Assembly (NCBI GenBank): GCA_947034895.1
Contig: OX344761.1
Coordinates: forward strand, 35,786,863 to 35,850,862
Origin: Rhytidiadelphus loreus
Lineage: Eukaryota > Streptophyta > Bryopsida > Hypnales > Hylocomiaceae
Length of the DNA stretch: 64,000 nucleotides
Reading direction: 5' to 3'
Of this stretch, positions 23,391 to 36,112 are shown piece by piece. A model generated the notes under the pieces. That model saw nothing but the letters and a program-made list of their open reading frames with translations. It had not been told where the DNA came from and made no database searches. Position numbers and translations under genes: made by a program. Each line of letters starts with the position of its first letter. Position 1 is the first letter of the stretch.

Positions 23391-25639
23391 GGATTGAAAT
23401 TTATTTACTGTGCTTGTGTTGCCTGGCTCGCTGATGAAGGAAATCAATGAAGAAGAGTTCTGGAGTGAGATGTAACTTCGAAGTACCACTATGCACTATG
23501 ACAGTATCCTCAAGCAAGTACTGGAAGATTTGAGGTACTCCAGTTGCTTGATAACAAGGCTTATATAGGTGAACTAATCAAACCATAATCTGCTCAATCA
23601 TGTGCAAGTGTAGTGCTGTTCTGCATGCATGGGAGAATATCAATTGTCCTGGAAGGACGCAAAGTTAACTTGTTACTGGGAAATAGAAATTGATTCAGAC
23701 CAAGGAATGGAGATGGTCAGTTGTAAACCAGCTTCAAAGCACAATTGGAAGGAAAGTCAATAAAAGCCAAATTGCACTGGGTGTTGACAATGAGATTATT
23801 CTAATGGAGAAGAAAATTTGTAAATAAAATTCTGTGGAAACTTATTCACTAAGGCAAAAAATTCTTCCTAATTAGTAAATAAATAAACAAGGTGAAATAT
23901 TTAGGAGAGGGTAGTCTAAGTTTAATTTCCAACAAGCAAGTGAAGAAAGAAAGAAGGAGAAATTGGTATCAAAGCAAGCGAGACAAGCATTAAATGTTTT
24001 TCAGCCACCATGGAGGGTCATTTCAGGTTGGTTCCCTATGTTCAAAATTTTAAAATCATTTTAAAATAAAAAATTCAAAAATAATAATAATAATAATAAT
24101 TTTTTATTATTCTTTGAAGTGGTAGTCTCTTAATCACGTCAGCAAGTTGTTGAGGCAGAGTTCCTACAATCTGGGAACTTAGAGAACTGACAACTTTATA
24201 GTTTAGCTAATCTAATGTCCCAGTAGTGAAGGAGCATTTGACATGAATAAAAAGGATTGTTATCTTTTAGTGGTTTTCTCCAAATTATTCTTTGTATTTG
24301 TAGGTAATATATTTTTTTGACATGTAATCCAAAGGGGTCCATGTCATCATTGTTGGATACTATTATGATTGTTTGTGAGGCTTACATGATGCTCATAATA
24401 TTGTTTGAAAGTCTTTAGAAAGGAGTTGCATTAACTTTAGATTGAATAGCTGGGCTTCCTCCCACCTTTGAAGAAAATCTTCCACCATTGATTTGGAGAA
24501 AACAAAATACATTACCCCCTCCCCTACTGTCAATGCAAACATAAATTTAAAAAAATTTGGAAGCCTAGTCATGGGTCACTCCCTTATTGCTACCTCCCTC
24601 TGTGATCAGGCCACTCTCTTGAAAATTCAAGAGCCATAAGATCCCCGCCCCCCCCCTCCCTGCCTCTACCGTTGATCTAATTTTTTTTTGGGTCGTGCGG
24701 AGTTCTGTCTTCCGGAGAGTGCTTCAGCTTCAGCAAGGTTTAGGGTTTGTTTCAACAGAATGTTTGTCTTCCGGAGAGTACTTGAGTTCCAGAGCTTTGA
24801 TCACATTCACAATTGGAGAGGGCGCTCGTCTACTATGAAGGAAGTTTGAGACAAAAAGCATGCACGCTAGTTCTTTAAGGAGTTTTCTAGAGGCGCAATC
24901 TGGAGTCTGGAGGCGCTTAGAAGAGGCGCGATCTGTTGGAAGCACGATCTAGAGTCTGGAGGTGTGATCTATTGGAGGCGCAATCTCGAGTCTGGAGGTG
25001 CAATTGGAGGTTCAAGGCGGCACTATTGGTATGAGGGTGAATGAGTTCATAGGTGTGGGCATGCTCGTGATCGTGGGCGTGCTTGTGGGCTCTTGAACTT
25101 GCAGAACCTATTGGAGGCGTGATCTATTGCGATGCAACTAGAGGTCCAAGGCGGTGCTATTGGTACGAGGGTAGGAGGTGAGGGTTTTTGGTTCTATTTG
25201 TGTGCAATTTGATTGTCAAGTTTTTTTTAGGTGACAGTAATTCTTTGAGGAGATTTGTCTTTGATGTCGAGTCTATACGATGTCGACGTTGAGTATGTAG
25301 TATGTGATATAGTTTGTGACAAAATAGGCTGTTGCGGCTTGAGAAGCAGCAACCCCGCGAAACTCGGCAAGCTGGGCAACTTAGACCTACTTTTTCTACC
25401 ATTGAAAGAGCTTGTGGGCATGAATAGATAGTAAACACACGACTGCTTTTTATTTTGAGTATGGTGTGGATACTGATGTAGTGATGCGTATTGGTTGCCA
25501 CTTTTGCAGATGTTGAATGAATTGAACGCCCTGCTTGCACTAGCACACCATTACCAATTATACTACTGGGCAAGGTAAGTATTGGTCTAATTATCTAATT
25601 AGTGTCCACAATGACTTTGAAATGACTACACACTACAAG
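23391..25639. other. Mixed repeat DNA, possible LTR-retroelement remnant
   Basis: TGGTATCAAAGCAAGC at 23964 resembles the initiator-tRNA primer-binding site of Copia-type elements (usual form TGGTATCAGAGC), followed by CCACCATGGAGGGTCATTTC, which could be a gag start. The frame soon breaks and no long terminal repeats were found. A (AAT)n run lies at 24080-24100. A remnant of the CATTAG family may lie near 24110-24220 (GTCTCTTAATCACGTCAGC ... CTAATG). Confidence 0.25.
24884..25160. repeat. Degenerate minisatellite (GGAGGCGCGATCT unit)
   Basis: Imperfect units of the form GGAGGCGCAATCT-GGAGTCT recur about every 30-40 bases (near 24889, 24910, 24957, 24976 and again near 25108). Strings of GTGGGCGTGCTTGTGGGC follow. 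No coding frame is convincing on either strand. Confidence 0.6.
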
Positions 25640-25732
25640 AAATTGAGTGTCCACAATGACTGTGAAATGACTGCAAAATGACTAGAGTAGTCATTTTGCA
25701 GTCATTTCACAGTCATTGTGGACACTCAATTT
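25640..25732. repeat. Perfect inverted repeat, 45-bp arms, 3-base loop
   Basis: The left arm 25640-25684 (starts AAATTGAGTGTCCACAATGA) is the exact reverse complement of the right arm 25688-25732, around GAG. A third, imperfect direct copy of the arm lies at about 25601-25628 (GTGTCCACAATGACTTTGAA). Transcribed, this would form an uninterrupted 45-bp stem. It could be a very young MITE, a small-RNA hairpin locus, or a replication-slippage product. Confidence 0.9.
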
Positions 25733-28723
25733 ATAACATGGTTTTCTTGATTTTAGGGTTAGTACTCATCAAACAGTTTGAGAGGATATTTAGTGACGAA
25801 CTTTGGTTTTTTGATGTAGCTGGATCTTATATATTACTTGTAGGACACCAGGCTCTCAAGTTCGTCGTGCTGAGAGGCATGATGTTCTTAGAAGCGTATC
25901 GTGCTCCAAATTACGTTTCTTCAAGGTACATCTTCGTGGTTTTGATTTGAAGGACTTATGCAGGTGCTGGTGGCTTTGAAACTCTGTGGACTACTCCAAC
26001 TACACTGAAGTAGTTAGAGTAGTCATGTTGTTAGACATAACATGTTGTTGAGACATGTGTTTATTGAGATAGTTAGAGTGTTGCCTCGATAGAGAGTGAT
26101 GAAGATGAGGTACTTCCTCCATGTAAGAAAGTTGACTATGGTTTCGATGTGTTTTCTTATTGGTTTCGCTCACCAGATATGGGGCCTCCTCTATCACAAG
26201 TTCTTAAAGTTGCTGCCCGTTCAAACTAGCAGTTGGAAATGGAGACTCAAACCCCTACTGCCGCTACTCTGATCGTTGTTGTTGAGACCATTGCTGCTTT
26301 GACTTTGTAGGCGCTTATTTATCCACCCTTGGTAAATCGGCGAACACAACCAGATTCTAGTTCTATGGTAACTTCCTATGTTAGTGGGTGCCTAACGTCG
26401 GTCCATTGTGCTTTTCAAGCAATGGATTTTTGCTAATTTCCTAAGTTGGTTTTCTAAATGTGGCCCAAGGAGCTAAAATCGACTACTTCCTATGCTAATT
26501 GCTATGCTATGAAGTTCGGGGCAAAAGGCTTTCTAAACTTAACCTATCCTTTTGTGGTACCAGATCATTTCATGATAGTTCTAAAACCTAAAGCTCTCCT
26601 AATTTGGACACTTTGATGAAAAGTTATAGACGGATGAAGTTTTGGCCGAATAGCCCTCTAACTTCATCCACGGTTTTCTAGGGGCTCCTAATTCCAAATG
26701 GAGGTGAGATTTGATCTAGGGGCCTAATTTTCTATGATCTAACTAAGTTTTAAGTTTTGACTTGGATGGATGAGAACTTTCAAGTTTCATCCATTCTTGG
26801 CTCTAAACTTCATCCATCTATATCTTCTACATCCTAACTCCGATTCCTCTGTGCCTCATGTTCTTGGAAACCCCTTAATGTCTACTTCAAGGCTACTCAC
26901 TCAAATGGGACCTGACCTATGTCCTACTAGTACCTAACTCTCGGCCCTGCTCGGTTTAGAAAGGGGAGTTAAGGTCTTACCCTTCCATGATGAGGTTGGT
27001 CAAGTCCCCCTCTTCTACCATTGCAATTCACAAAAATGGCCCCCACCGATGGTCAAATAATTCATTGCAACAATCTTTATGGTCGCAAAAGAGGCATTGA
27101 CTTTTCTTTATCCTTCTTCCTTTTCTTTCCACCTCAACTCATGTGTCCCATTAATGGAAGTAGTTGGGCACTCACCAACTTGGTCATGTGGCCCCAAATT
27201 TGAACTAACCACCACTTACGCCCAACCTAATCTTCTTACGTGTCAGCTTATCCTAATGGTGGAGGAAGATTCTCTCCCTATCCTTTTTTCCTTCTACTTC
27301 TCCCTTATCTAAGCTCTCCTTTGCTTCCTTTCTACCTTCTACACTTTTCTTCTCTTCTCCTCCCTTCTATGCTAATCCTACTCTTACTCTACTCTTGGCT
27401 AACCTATTTCTAATTTCTAGCTTCCTATGTTTTTTCTACTTCCTCCAATCGGTGTCTTCTCCTTTAGGCCGCTCCCAACTGGCCGCTCTCGTAGGCTGTT
27501 CCAATGGGCTGTTCCAATGGACCGCCCCCAATGGCTGTCCCAATGGGCTTCTCCCTATTGGACCGCTCTTAATGGGTTGCTCTCTACTGGGCCGTTCCCG
27601 TGGGTTGTCCCGATGGCTGCCCCTGTTGGGCTACTCCTACCCAGGCTAGGTTCTAATTGAAGGTTGACTTAAAGTGTAGGGTTAAAACCAAACCAAACCA
27701 AACAGAACTTAGTAAGGTTTGAAACTTGGCACTTAAACGGAATTTGGTAGACTCTATTTTAGATTCTAAACTGTGGTTTGTTTCCAACGTGTTTTGGAAA
27801 CTAAACTTTGGAGTTAACCAATAGAGGGGTTCAAGACCTTGCCGTCAATTTGGGTTTAACACCAAATCTAAGACTCCTAACCCCCTAAAGGTTCAAAGCT
27901 CCACCATTCAAATGGATTTTAACACACAATCTAAGATTTGGTAAGGAGAGGGGGGTTCAAAGCTCCACCGCTCCTATGGGGACTAATATAATATAGGAGG
28001 GGTTAGAACAAGGGGATGGTTAATACACACCCAAGGCACATATAAAAATTGGGTTAGTCAGAAGGAGGTTAGTTTTGTACAAGACTTACGATTTAAGCTC
28101 AAAGCTAGAGGCCCCCCAAAGTGGCATCGCCAAGGTACGGTGGGGGGTCACTCTAGGGTTAGTACAAGACAAGAGGACCACAAGGACGTGACACACTACA
28201 ACCTTGGGGTTAAAGAAGTTACACCACCTCAACTCCCACCACCAAAGTCAATTTAGGAACAAGACTTGGAATAAGACTTGAGATCAAGAATACTTAGAGC
28301 CAAAGTAACTCAATACACATAAGCTTATTTAGAAGGGACCCCCAAGGACCTTCAAGAGCTCAAGAAATACGAACAATGGAACAAGAGAATGTCCCCCAAA
28401 TACCGGTTAAGGTTCTTAGTCCAGAGGCCAAAGAATTCCAACATAAATTGGACCCAATGGACCCAAGCACATACGAATGGCGGTGTTTTGAGAGGAAGAA
28501 GGGTGCCTTTTTATACTCTTACAAGACACCCTTCCCCTCTCTTTTTAATCTAGGTAACCCTATCATTCTAGATTTTCATTCTTATCTTTTAGGATTTTCA
28601 CCACATTAGGGTTTTTACGTTGGTCCTAAACTCTTACTTTTGGATTCCAACTCCAAATTGCAAACAGAATTGCACAAATCTAAAAATAGAAAACTATGAG
28701 TCCCATGTGATGAATTTGGGGCT
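25733..28723. other. Repeat-derived DNA without an intact gene
   Basis: Moderate GC. A degenerate tandem repeat near 27470-27640 has CAATGGGCTGTTCC-like units about every 24 bases; frames across it (84 and 77 codons) look like by-products. TCCACCGCTCC/TCCACCATTC phrases repeat near 27900-27985. A 78-codon ATG frame at 28376 (MEQENVPQIPVKVL) has no recognisable domain. The stretch could be a decayed LTR retrotransposon, but I found no terminal repeats. Confidence 0.3.
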
Positions 28724-30669
28724 CACAGACCTATGTTGCTTTGGCCCCTACTTCCGATGCCCAGTCAGTGAGTGCCAGAAGAAACCGTTGAGTATCACTC
28801 AAAACTGATGGAGTTGGAACTGGTCCCAATGTTGTAAAGAGCACATGCCGCAAAAAACTCCTTTTGTTATAAACCTGCCACTAAAAAAACCTCTCCAAAA
28901 CGAAAGTAGGCTGAGCGCAAGCTTCTAGATCTAAGTGTCACAATTTCTATTGGCAGCTCGAACATCTCACTTGATCACTTGAAGACAATGGAAATTTTTC
29001 TTGAGAAAGAATGCATTTCCAACCTTTGTACTATTGAAAGAGGTGGTGCATTGATGAGACTTCATTTACAAATGGTCTGCCGAATTATGGAAGCTACTGC
29101 AGCCGTTGTCAGTAAATTGATCAAAACCTACCTTGGTTGGAATAAATCAGTCACTATATCCTCAACAAAATGCTAAGAGATACAAGTGGGTGATTGCAAG
29201 AAACACTTGTCCTATTTTTTGTCCCCTTGACCTTAGACAGGTGTTTTTTTGCTCATAACTTTTGCATCGTGTGTCCATCTTCTATGAAATTGAAATGAAG
29301 GTGCATGTGGTAGTTTTAAATGTTAAGTAATTCTTTTGGGTTTTTAAAAAATTATTTTACTATTTTTAAATTGCCCCCAATTGGATGTCTACCTTGGCCA
29401 TTTTGGAGGTTTGGAGTACTATTTTTTATCCAAAAATAAGAATTTAAAGCTCAAAATTGGTATACAAAGACTTATACTAAAGTTACACAATCTCACGAAT
29501 TTTTTTTCTAAAAATAGTAAACTGTCCACCCTCCACATGTGCTCAAAGAGCACTACCTTTGCGCAAGTGTAGAGAACACAATTTTATTTTTCCAATAGTG
29601 AAAATTGGTGAAAAGGAGTATCTATAAGTTAGAAAAAATGTCTTTTTTTTTTAGAATTTTTAGAATTTGTTTACTATTTTTTAAGAATTAAATTCCAAAC
29701 TGTCTGTTTTCTTCCATTTTTCAGCCCTCTTTGACCGTGCATAACTCTTAGAGATAAAAAAATTTAGGTCTGAATTTTTGCACATATCATTTTTTTAATA
29801 CTTTATACATTATCCATATTTTTTTTTATTTAAAAAAAAATTATTCCAAAATCCACGAACAGGAGTGAAATTGCCGTTTTGAACGAAAATCGGCAGGTGT
29901 TTCTTGCAACTGCCCAAGTCTCCACACTTATATTGGCATGCTTGGTTACTATGTCAAAGATAAAGAAGAGGATGACTTTGATTGTATTCAACAAAATGTG
30001 ACTTCTTAATTAGCAAATTGATAAAGGTGTTGAGAAATATGTTAAACATAGAACTCCTTTTGCAAAAAATCGAATCATTTTGACACATAAGAATCTCATT
30101 GAGAAAGCTGCCACTTTCTGTAGATTCAAACTTAGAAAGGAATTGGGCAGCACTCTTCCTGGAACAATCGTGCCTATGCTACAGTCAGGACAATACATTC
30201 CATCTGCTTCGCGGGTTCTCTTTGTTCAGCAAGATGGCATGGAATACATAAGAGCTGCTTCTCTTTGGAAATGTATGATGCAGACAGATACTGTCACCAT
30301 GGAAGATGTGACTCAAATCTTTTTTGAACACTTGAATTCTATTTCTCATCTTGCTGACTTAGGAAAGCAACGGCTAGCAATATCATTAGAAGAGGCTTGT
30401 GAAGGCACACAAGATGCATGATTATGTGGTCCCAGGTATTCTTTTCAAACTTCTTTTTTTCCTTTTGCAACACCTTTTTTTTTGGCTTCATTCTCCAACT
30501 CCTTTGTTGTTCTTTCTCTTATTATTGTTTTTTATTTGCAAATAAGGTTCTCGGAGAGGTTAGTCAAGCACTTGATGATATCATTGTGGTCAAAGACACC
30601 CAAAACACTCCAATGTTATCCATGGTAGTGGCTGAAAACACTCCTTTAGTTACTCACTACGAAACGTGA
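28724..30669 (+). pseudogene. Replitron-like Y1 HUH/Rep transposase, broken and split
   Basis: Replitrons, as I recall them, are eukaryotic transposons whose Rep-like endonuclease resembles that of CRESS-type replicons; they are common in non-seed plants. One frame runs through SVTISIGSSNISLDHLK, then CTIERGGALMRLHLQMV, where LHLQ (CAT at 29063-29065) fits the HUQ metal-binding motif. After a 0.7-kb insertion comes LHTYIGMLGYYVKD, where YYVK (Tyr codon 29947-29949) fits the YxxK nucleophile motif. Then EKYVKHRTPFAKNR, a frame at 30080-30421 (LGSTLPGTIVPMLQSGQYIP, RAASLWKCMM, TVTMEDVTQIFFEHL), and a probable last exon 30547-30669 after a T-rich GT-AG gap. Stops and frameshifts before and after the insertion show it is dead. 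Element ends were not found. Family assignment is from memory. Confidence 0.6.
29194..29908. mobile_element. Non-autonomous DNA element inserted in the Replitron relic
   Basis: TTGCAAGAAACACTTGTCC at 29194 is inverted at the right end, GGCAGGTGTTTCTTGCAA at about 29892-29909. The ~715-bp inside is AT-rich without coding frames. The Rep frame is interrupted exactly here and resumes after it. A left-hand partial copy lies at 36113-36480. The superfamily and target duplication could not be decided. Confidence 0.7.
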
Positions 30670-33614
30670 CACTACGAAACGTTTTAAAAGACAATTCTCA
30701 ATTGTGTTTTTCTACCCTTTGTAGTACTTGACACTCATATGTTCCTTACTTGAGACATTTTTTTTTGGACAACTGTTCATCTAATATACTTGAACAACCT
30801 CCCATCTTGATTTTCTTATCATGGAGTTTTGAACTTCTTTTACATTGAGGACCTGTGAATGGGCACCATGTGTACAAATTGACAAAAATAATTCAAAATT
30901 GTACCTATTTTCTATGTTTGATTCATATTCTATTACTATACGCTTAGAAGACAAAGATAGAATTGCATTAACTTTAGTGTCACTTAACTTACAACCAACT
31001 TGTGAGTTTTTCTAACATAATTGTTCGAATATTTTTCAAAGTTTTTTATTCACAAAAAAATGGGCAAAAATGTTGAATTTTGCATAAAACGTTCTCTTGA
31101 TAGGGGGCCAAATGTAGAAAATAAATAGTGTAACATTTAAGGTGTCTTATATACCATTTTTTGTTATAATATAGTGATGTGCATTGAAGTCAAAAGTTTG
31201 GAAATTCACATTTTGTGATTTTCTATTTTCAGTATATAGAAATTGGCCTTGAAATATTTCTTTTTATAAATAGTAGTATCCTACAAAATTTGCCCATAGT
31301 ATTATAGTCCATTTTAAATTCAATTTTGGTTGACCAAGGCGAATTTTTGAATTTTTGAATTTTTGAATTCCAATGCACATCTATGTATCATGAAAAGAAA
31401 TTGTACATTATAGCCCACAAATACCCTTAATACAATTAGGTTTCTGTAAACCCGTGCATTTGCTTCAAAAACATCTTATAAATATATGGATTTAATTTTA
31501 AAATGACATTATTTAATCAAATTTCAATTTTATCGTCAATTGCTTAAATACTAGGCATGCAAACATATTCCATCCGTAAAAAAATTGATGAGAATCTATA
31601 CACAAGAAGCTTAAATAGGATCTACACACGAGAATCTATACACGAGAATCTGTACATGTAAGCTTAAATAGGATAAACACGTTTTGTTTTGTTTTTATCT
31701 GAATGGCACTAGTAGACTATCCAAGTTTGCTCCAAAACAAAAAGAAAATTTATTACTTTTGGAATACTCATTGAAATTGCACAAAAAAATTGCCATGAAG
31801 AAAATGTGGCTATGAGTTTTAAAAAAAATTGATATTTTAAAAATCCTCCATCACTAAGGTTTGCTTAGGGGTCCATCTATAGGTAAAAAAAACATTTTGT
31901 TCAATGAAAAACTATTTGGGGTTAAATAAGTCAAATTGAGTGGAATTTTAATCCAATAACACATGTGGTATACAATTGGAAAGGTTTGTACTAAATCTTT
32001 CAATTGTAAATAATTTGGATCTATGTTGCAAATTTTACTACTAGTTACAATTGGTTGCAAATTATTGAAAAATCTAAATCATCTCAAAGTCAATTTTTGA
32101 TTTTGGAAAATAAAATAAAATTTGGAAATACAATCTTTTCTTAAAGATATGATGGAAGAAAAGTCAATATTTTTATATGAATTTATTGCACCATTTTAGA
32201 ACCCATTTTTTAGATGAAAATTGCACCCTTTAGAATGAGTGGGTGAAAAATAGTGTGTATTTTGAAAAAAGTTACAAATATCGCCAAGCAACCGAGTGAC
32301 TTTGCCCATTAAAGGCTTGAAAAACTACATGGGACATGCTGGTGGCCAGCCCTTACAATCACCTCACGCCACCAACAAGGCCAAAAAGTTTGGTGCCAAA
32401 TGCACATGATAGCCACTTCATCCTCCAATTGATTAAGGTTATCTTCATTGAAATTGTGCATCCTAAATTATGCTTCCCCGTTTATGAAAACAATTTGCAA
32501 GATTGATCCTCAAGGTGATGGCAAAAAATACATGCTTGAGTTCTTTTTGTTTTTATAATACTCATGCTTAGTTTCTGGAATGCTTTAAAATTTTAAAAAT
32601 AATTTTTAAGAAATATAAAAAAATATGCCCAATGTATGCACCTTGAAGGAAATTATACCCAAGGAAGAGAAAGTATAGAAAAATTCTCTAAATAGGAGAG
32701 CCAAAAAAGTGAATTCTTTTAAGAAAATAGATACTTCAATGTTTTAGTTTGTTTAATGTTCAATATTTCAATGTTCAATGTTTTAATTTGTAAACAATAG
32801 AAAAAAAAAATCCATTTGTAACTCTATGGAGATGGTCATTTACCAAAAGAATCACCAAAATAATATTTTACATGTTTATAAATGCAAGTAGATAGAAGCT
32901 CACTTTGTGGACTTCCATACAATATACTATAAACTATTTAAAAAAATCCTTTGAATAATAGCTTCAAGTCTACTAAAAACTATTCCCTCCAAATTTTAGC
33001 TCCAAATTCATTTTTGGAGGTACTAAATAGTACTCCCTCCAATTGGCAAGTGCGTCAAAAATTGGAGGCTATTTTTGGATAATAAAACATTTTTGAAAAA
33101 TGAAAAATAATTAACAAGGGTGTATAATAGTCATGTGTATCTTACCTACAAATCTTGAATCATTTGGAGCTAGAATGCAAAATTTATGGCCCAAAAGCAA
33201 ATCAACATCCAGGATGTAATAAAAAATAGTATAGGTGTTTTTTGCAATCACCCCTCATTTCCTCCCATTTCATTGCCATATCTTGCACCACTCCATTCTT
33301 GTGAATTTTTTGGTAGCACTACTCTTCCTTTGAGAGTTGAATGTGGAAAATTAAAGATGCTTTGTGGATTTTTTCAATTTTAGTTGTAATTTTTTATTTT
33401 TTATTTTGCTAAATAATGAATACATTCTTGCACCTCCAACTTTGTATCATTTGTATTTAGGGGTTTGTCTTTTGGTGTTTCTATAACAACATCCATTCTT
33501 TTAATGTACCTCATCTCTTTATTTAACTTGTGGTAGGGATTTAGATCTATTTTATAAGTGAGACTATCTATATTATGCCCTCTATCTAGGATTTAGGTGT
33601 TTTTTTCTTTCAAA
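30670..33614. other. AT-rich intergenic DNA
   Basis: No gene seen. Small local repeats: GAATTTTT units near 31343-31366, and GAGAATCTATACAC / AGCTTAAATAGGAT units near 31590-31675. CTCCAATTTTTGACGC-like inverted text near 33030-33070 (CCCTCCAATTGG ... AAATTGGAGG) may be a tiny Stowaway-like remnant. Confidence 0.35.
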
Positions 33615-33875
33615 TGGGTGGAAGTCCTATGTTTGCAAAAGTTGAGATTCTTAGTGATGATGATGTTAACATCATTGTAGATGACGTTGAGGGGCAGGTT
33701 GTTAAGGAAGAAGATATGATGCCATTTGACAACACTAGTACATTGAGGGAAGACATTACAGAAAAATATAAAGCATAAGCTAAAGATTGCAAAGCAAGTA
33801 GAGTTGTTGCAAAGAGATAATATCATACCAAAAGGAAGTTTGTTTGTAAGGTAGACACTTGCAACCATTAAGAAG
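33615..33875 (+). pseudogene. Unrecognised coding-like relic, acidic then coiled-coil-like
   Basis: An ATG at 33615 opens a frame reading MGGSPMFAKVEILSDDD and then an acidic run to a TAA at 33777-33779. Shifting frame near that point gives HKLKIAKQVELLQRDNIIPK and GSLFVR before further stops. The two halves look like one protein broken by a frameshift. The plus strand and codon use resemble the Replitron relic 3 kb upstream, but I have no evidence that they belong together. Function unknown. Confidence 0.25.
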
Positions 33876-36112
33876 CAATGATGGCATATGTGATTGAAAA
33901 ATATTCTCTTAGTTTGAGAATTGCCAACAATGCAAATTAAACCTCTATTCTTGGTTTGTAATTTGATGCAGGTTCTTTCCAACTTAAAATCTAGTAGTGA
34001 TGACCCTAGAGATGGTATCCAATATCAAAGTACCAAAAATCTGAATCTTTGTATCAATTCCACAATGTCCATAAGCCAAAATCTTGAGGATGTACTAGCA
34101 TGTTGCTAGTACTAAGACTATGGCAGTTATATATGTATGCACAAGTCATTGTAATCACAATCTAAGGGTTTGTGCAAGACTCTTTGTTTCTAGCATTGAA
34201 TTGTGACAAAGTCATGACAATCAATAATGGCTTTTAGATCTATATTCATTTAAACAAAGTCAAACTTATTTACGCATCCCTTTGCTTATTTTTTTCTAGC
34301 ATATTGTAGATGGTACAGATATTGATACTTTAACGCAAATGATCGTCTCTTTTTTTATTCAAGTGGGAGAAATGGATGTTCATTAAAAAGTTTTGGACTT
34401 AGTAGAAGGCTCTTTAAGACTTGCTTAAGCAACATTGGTGCTTTGACTTTTGGTAAAGGGCATGCTTCTAACTGTGTTTTATTGGGTGTGAGCAGCTCGA
34501 CATCTATTTCAATTGGATAATGGAGGTTGTACCAATTGGAGTTACCTAACTTGTGTAGATGCCTAATGTGGCTAATGTTGTCAAGAAGTTGGGTAAGCAT
34601 ATATGAAAAATGATGAGTATGGCTATACTTTTTGTCTTGTTCACCTTACATTTTTATGCAACTCTAATGGATTTAGAATGGTGCCAATCTTGCGGAAAAA
34701 ATGACAACACACAATTTGTGGTAGGAGAGGTTGTATTGTCTTAAATTATTTTGTCATGTGTGGATTTTTCAAAGTTGCATTTGTGTAGTCTTGTTACATT
34801 CATGTGGTCATTTGCTTAATTATTGTGTCAGCATAATCACATGCTTTCCCAGTTGCACACTAAAAATTTACTTGAATTGCAACATTTGAGTTTTATATGT
34901 ACCTGCAAACAATTTGTCACCGCACATGCAAGCATCTCTTGCCCATAAACCCCAACTCGTCACTTTTAATACAACCCAAGAGTCAGTTTCAATTTGTATC
35001 GGTATCTAGCTTCCGAATTCCGATAGCATTATCTGAATTGAAAAGTATTGTAGTCTAAACATCTATTGGCAACATAAGAAAATCATAATGCACTTTAACA
35101 TGGATGACTAAAAGTCCAACTATTACATAGTCAACATAGTTCCCACTCAAGTTGATATTTATTTGTGATGACATCATGATAATTCTTAGCATTAAATATA
35201 TTAGGAATTGGAGTTAAAATATACATTTTAAAGAAGTCTAAGTACTTTCACTGAAGTGCAACTCTCATTTAGGATTTTTGGCTTTTAACATTGGAGATTA
35301 TTTGACTCTACTATTATCAAGTGCAAACACTGACAATGTCCGGCAGCATCCAAGTGAGCTAAGTGATAATTGTTGTTCATTAGTCGCACCTCTTACATTT
35401 CACACACATCTAAAATGTTGGCATTACTAGTGATTACTAGGCACAGTGTCTTGCAAGTTGACTATTGTTACCCTCAAAAGACCTTTTAGTAAACTCAAAT
35501 TGTTTTTAACGAATGCCATGTCAAAAAAGGCCCTTTGCTTTAATGTAGATGATGCCAACACATTTTAAGGAGTAAGATTAAGAGTCATTAAGCAAATCCA
35601 AGTGAAATACACTCTTCTTTGCCTTGGGATCTAGTACATGGCTAATTCAAGTAACTTGACATTTGAAATTTATTCGTCTTTGGCAATTTTAGGTGTCATT
35701 CGACACTTACTAACCATTATGAACAATTATTTATGCATTCCCCTAAATGACACTTTCAGTTTCAAAAACTAGCTAAAATAATAGAAATGAAAGGGTTAAA
35801 ACTCTTTACTGCAATGAAGACTTGTTTTTTTTCTTCTTCAAACCTTGTTGTTGTCTCTTTGTTGAGCATTGCATAGTGGTGGTCAACAAAGATGACAAGG
35901 AGGCAATAAATATGAGTAACATTGTTATTTATCTTGCTTCTATAGATTGGGTGTTTCTTATTCTCCTACTTTCCTTATTGCTATCATTCTTTGCTTTATT
36001 TGAAATTCCCTTCACCTAAGCACTAAAGTATTTTTTAACAATGCTTTCAAACCACATTTATTATACAAATGTTTAAGCTTGTTGACAAATTTACTATACC
36101 TACATGGAGGTG
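33876..36112. other. AT-rich intergenic DNA
   Basis: No gene, RNA or clear element ends seen. Short frames on both strands (60-80 codons) have no motif. Confidence 0.35.

Noticed and set aside
23964..23979. Intact Copia retrotransposon starting at a primer-binding site
   Set aside because: The site is imperfect, no flanking long terminal repeats were found, and no gag/pol frame follows.
25157..25573. 138-codon minus-strand ORF
   Set aside because: It overlaps the degenerate minisatellite flank and has no recognisable motif; overlapping frames on the same strand are equally open.
27395..27660. Secreted repeat protein (84- and 77-codon frames)
   Set aside because: Two overlapping frames are both open because of a short tandem repeat with a period near a multiple of three; no independent support.
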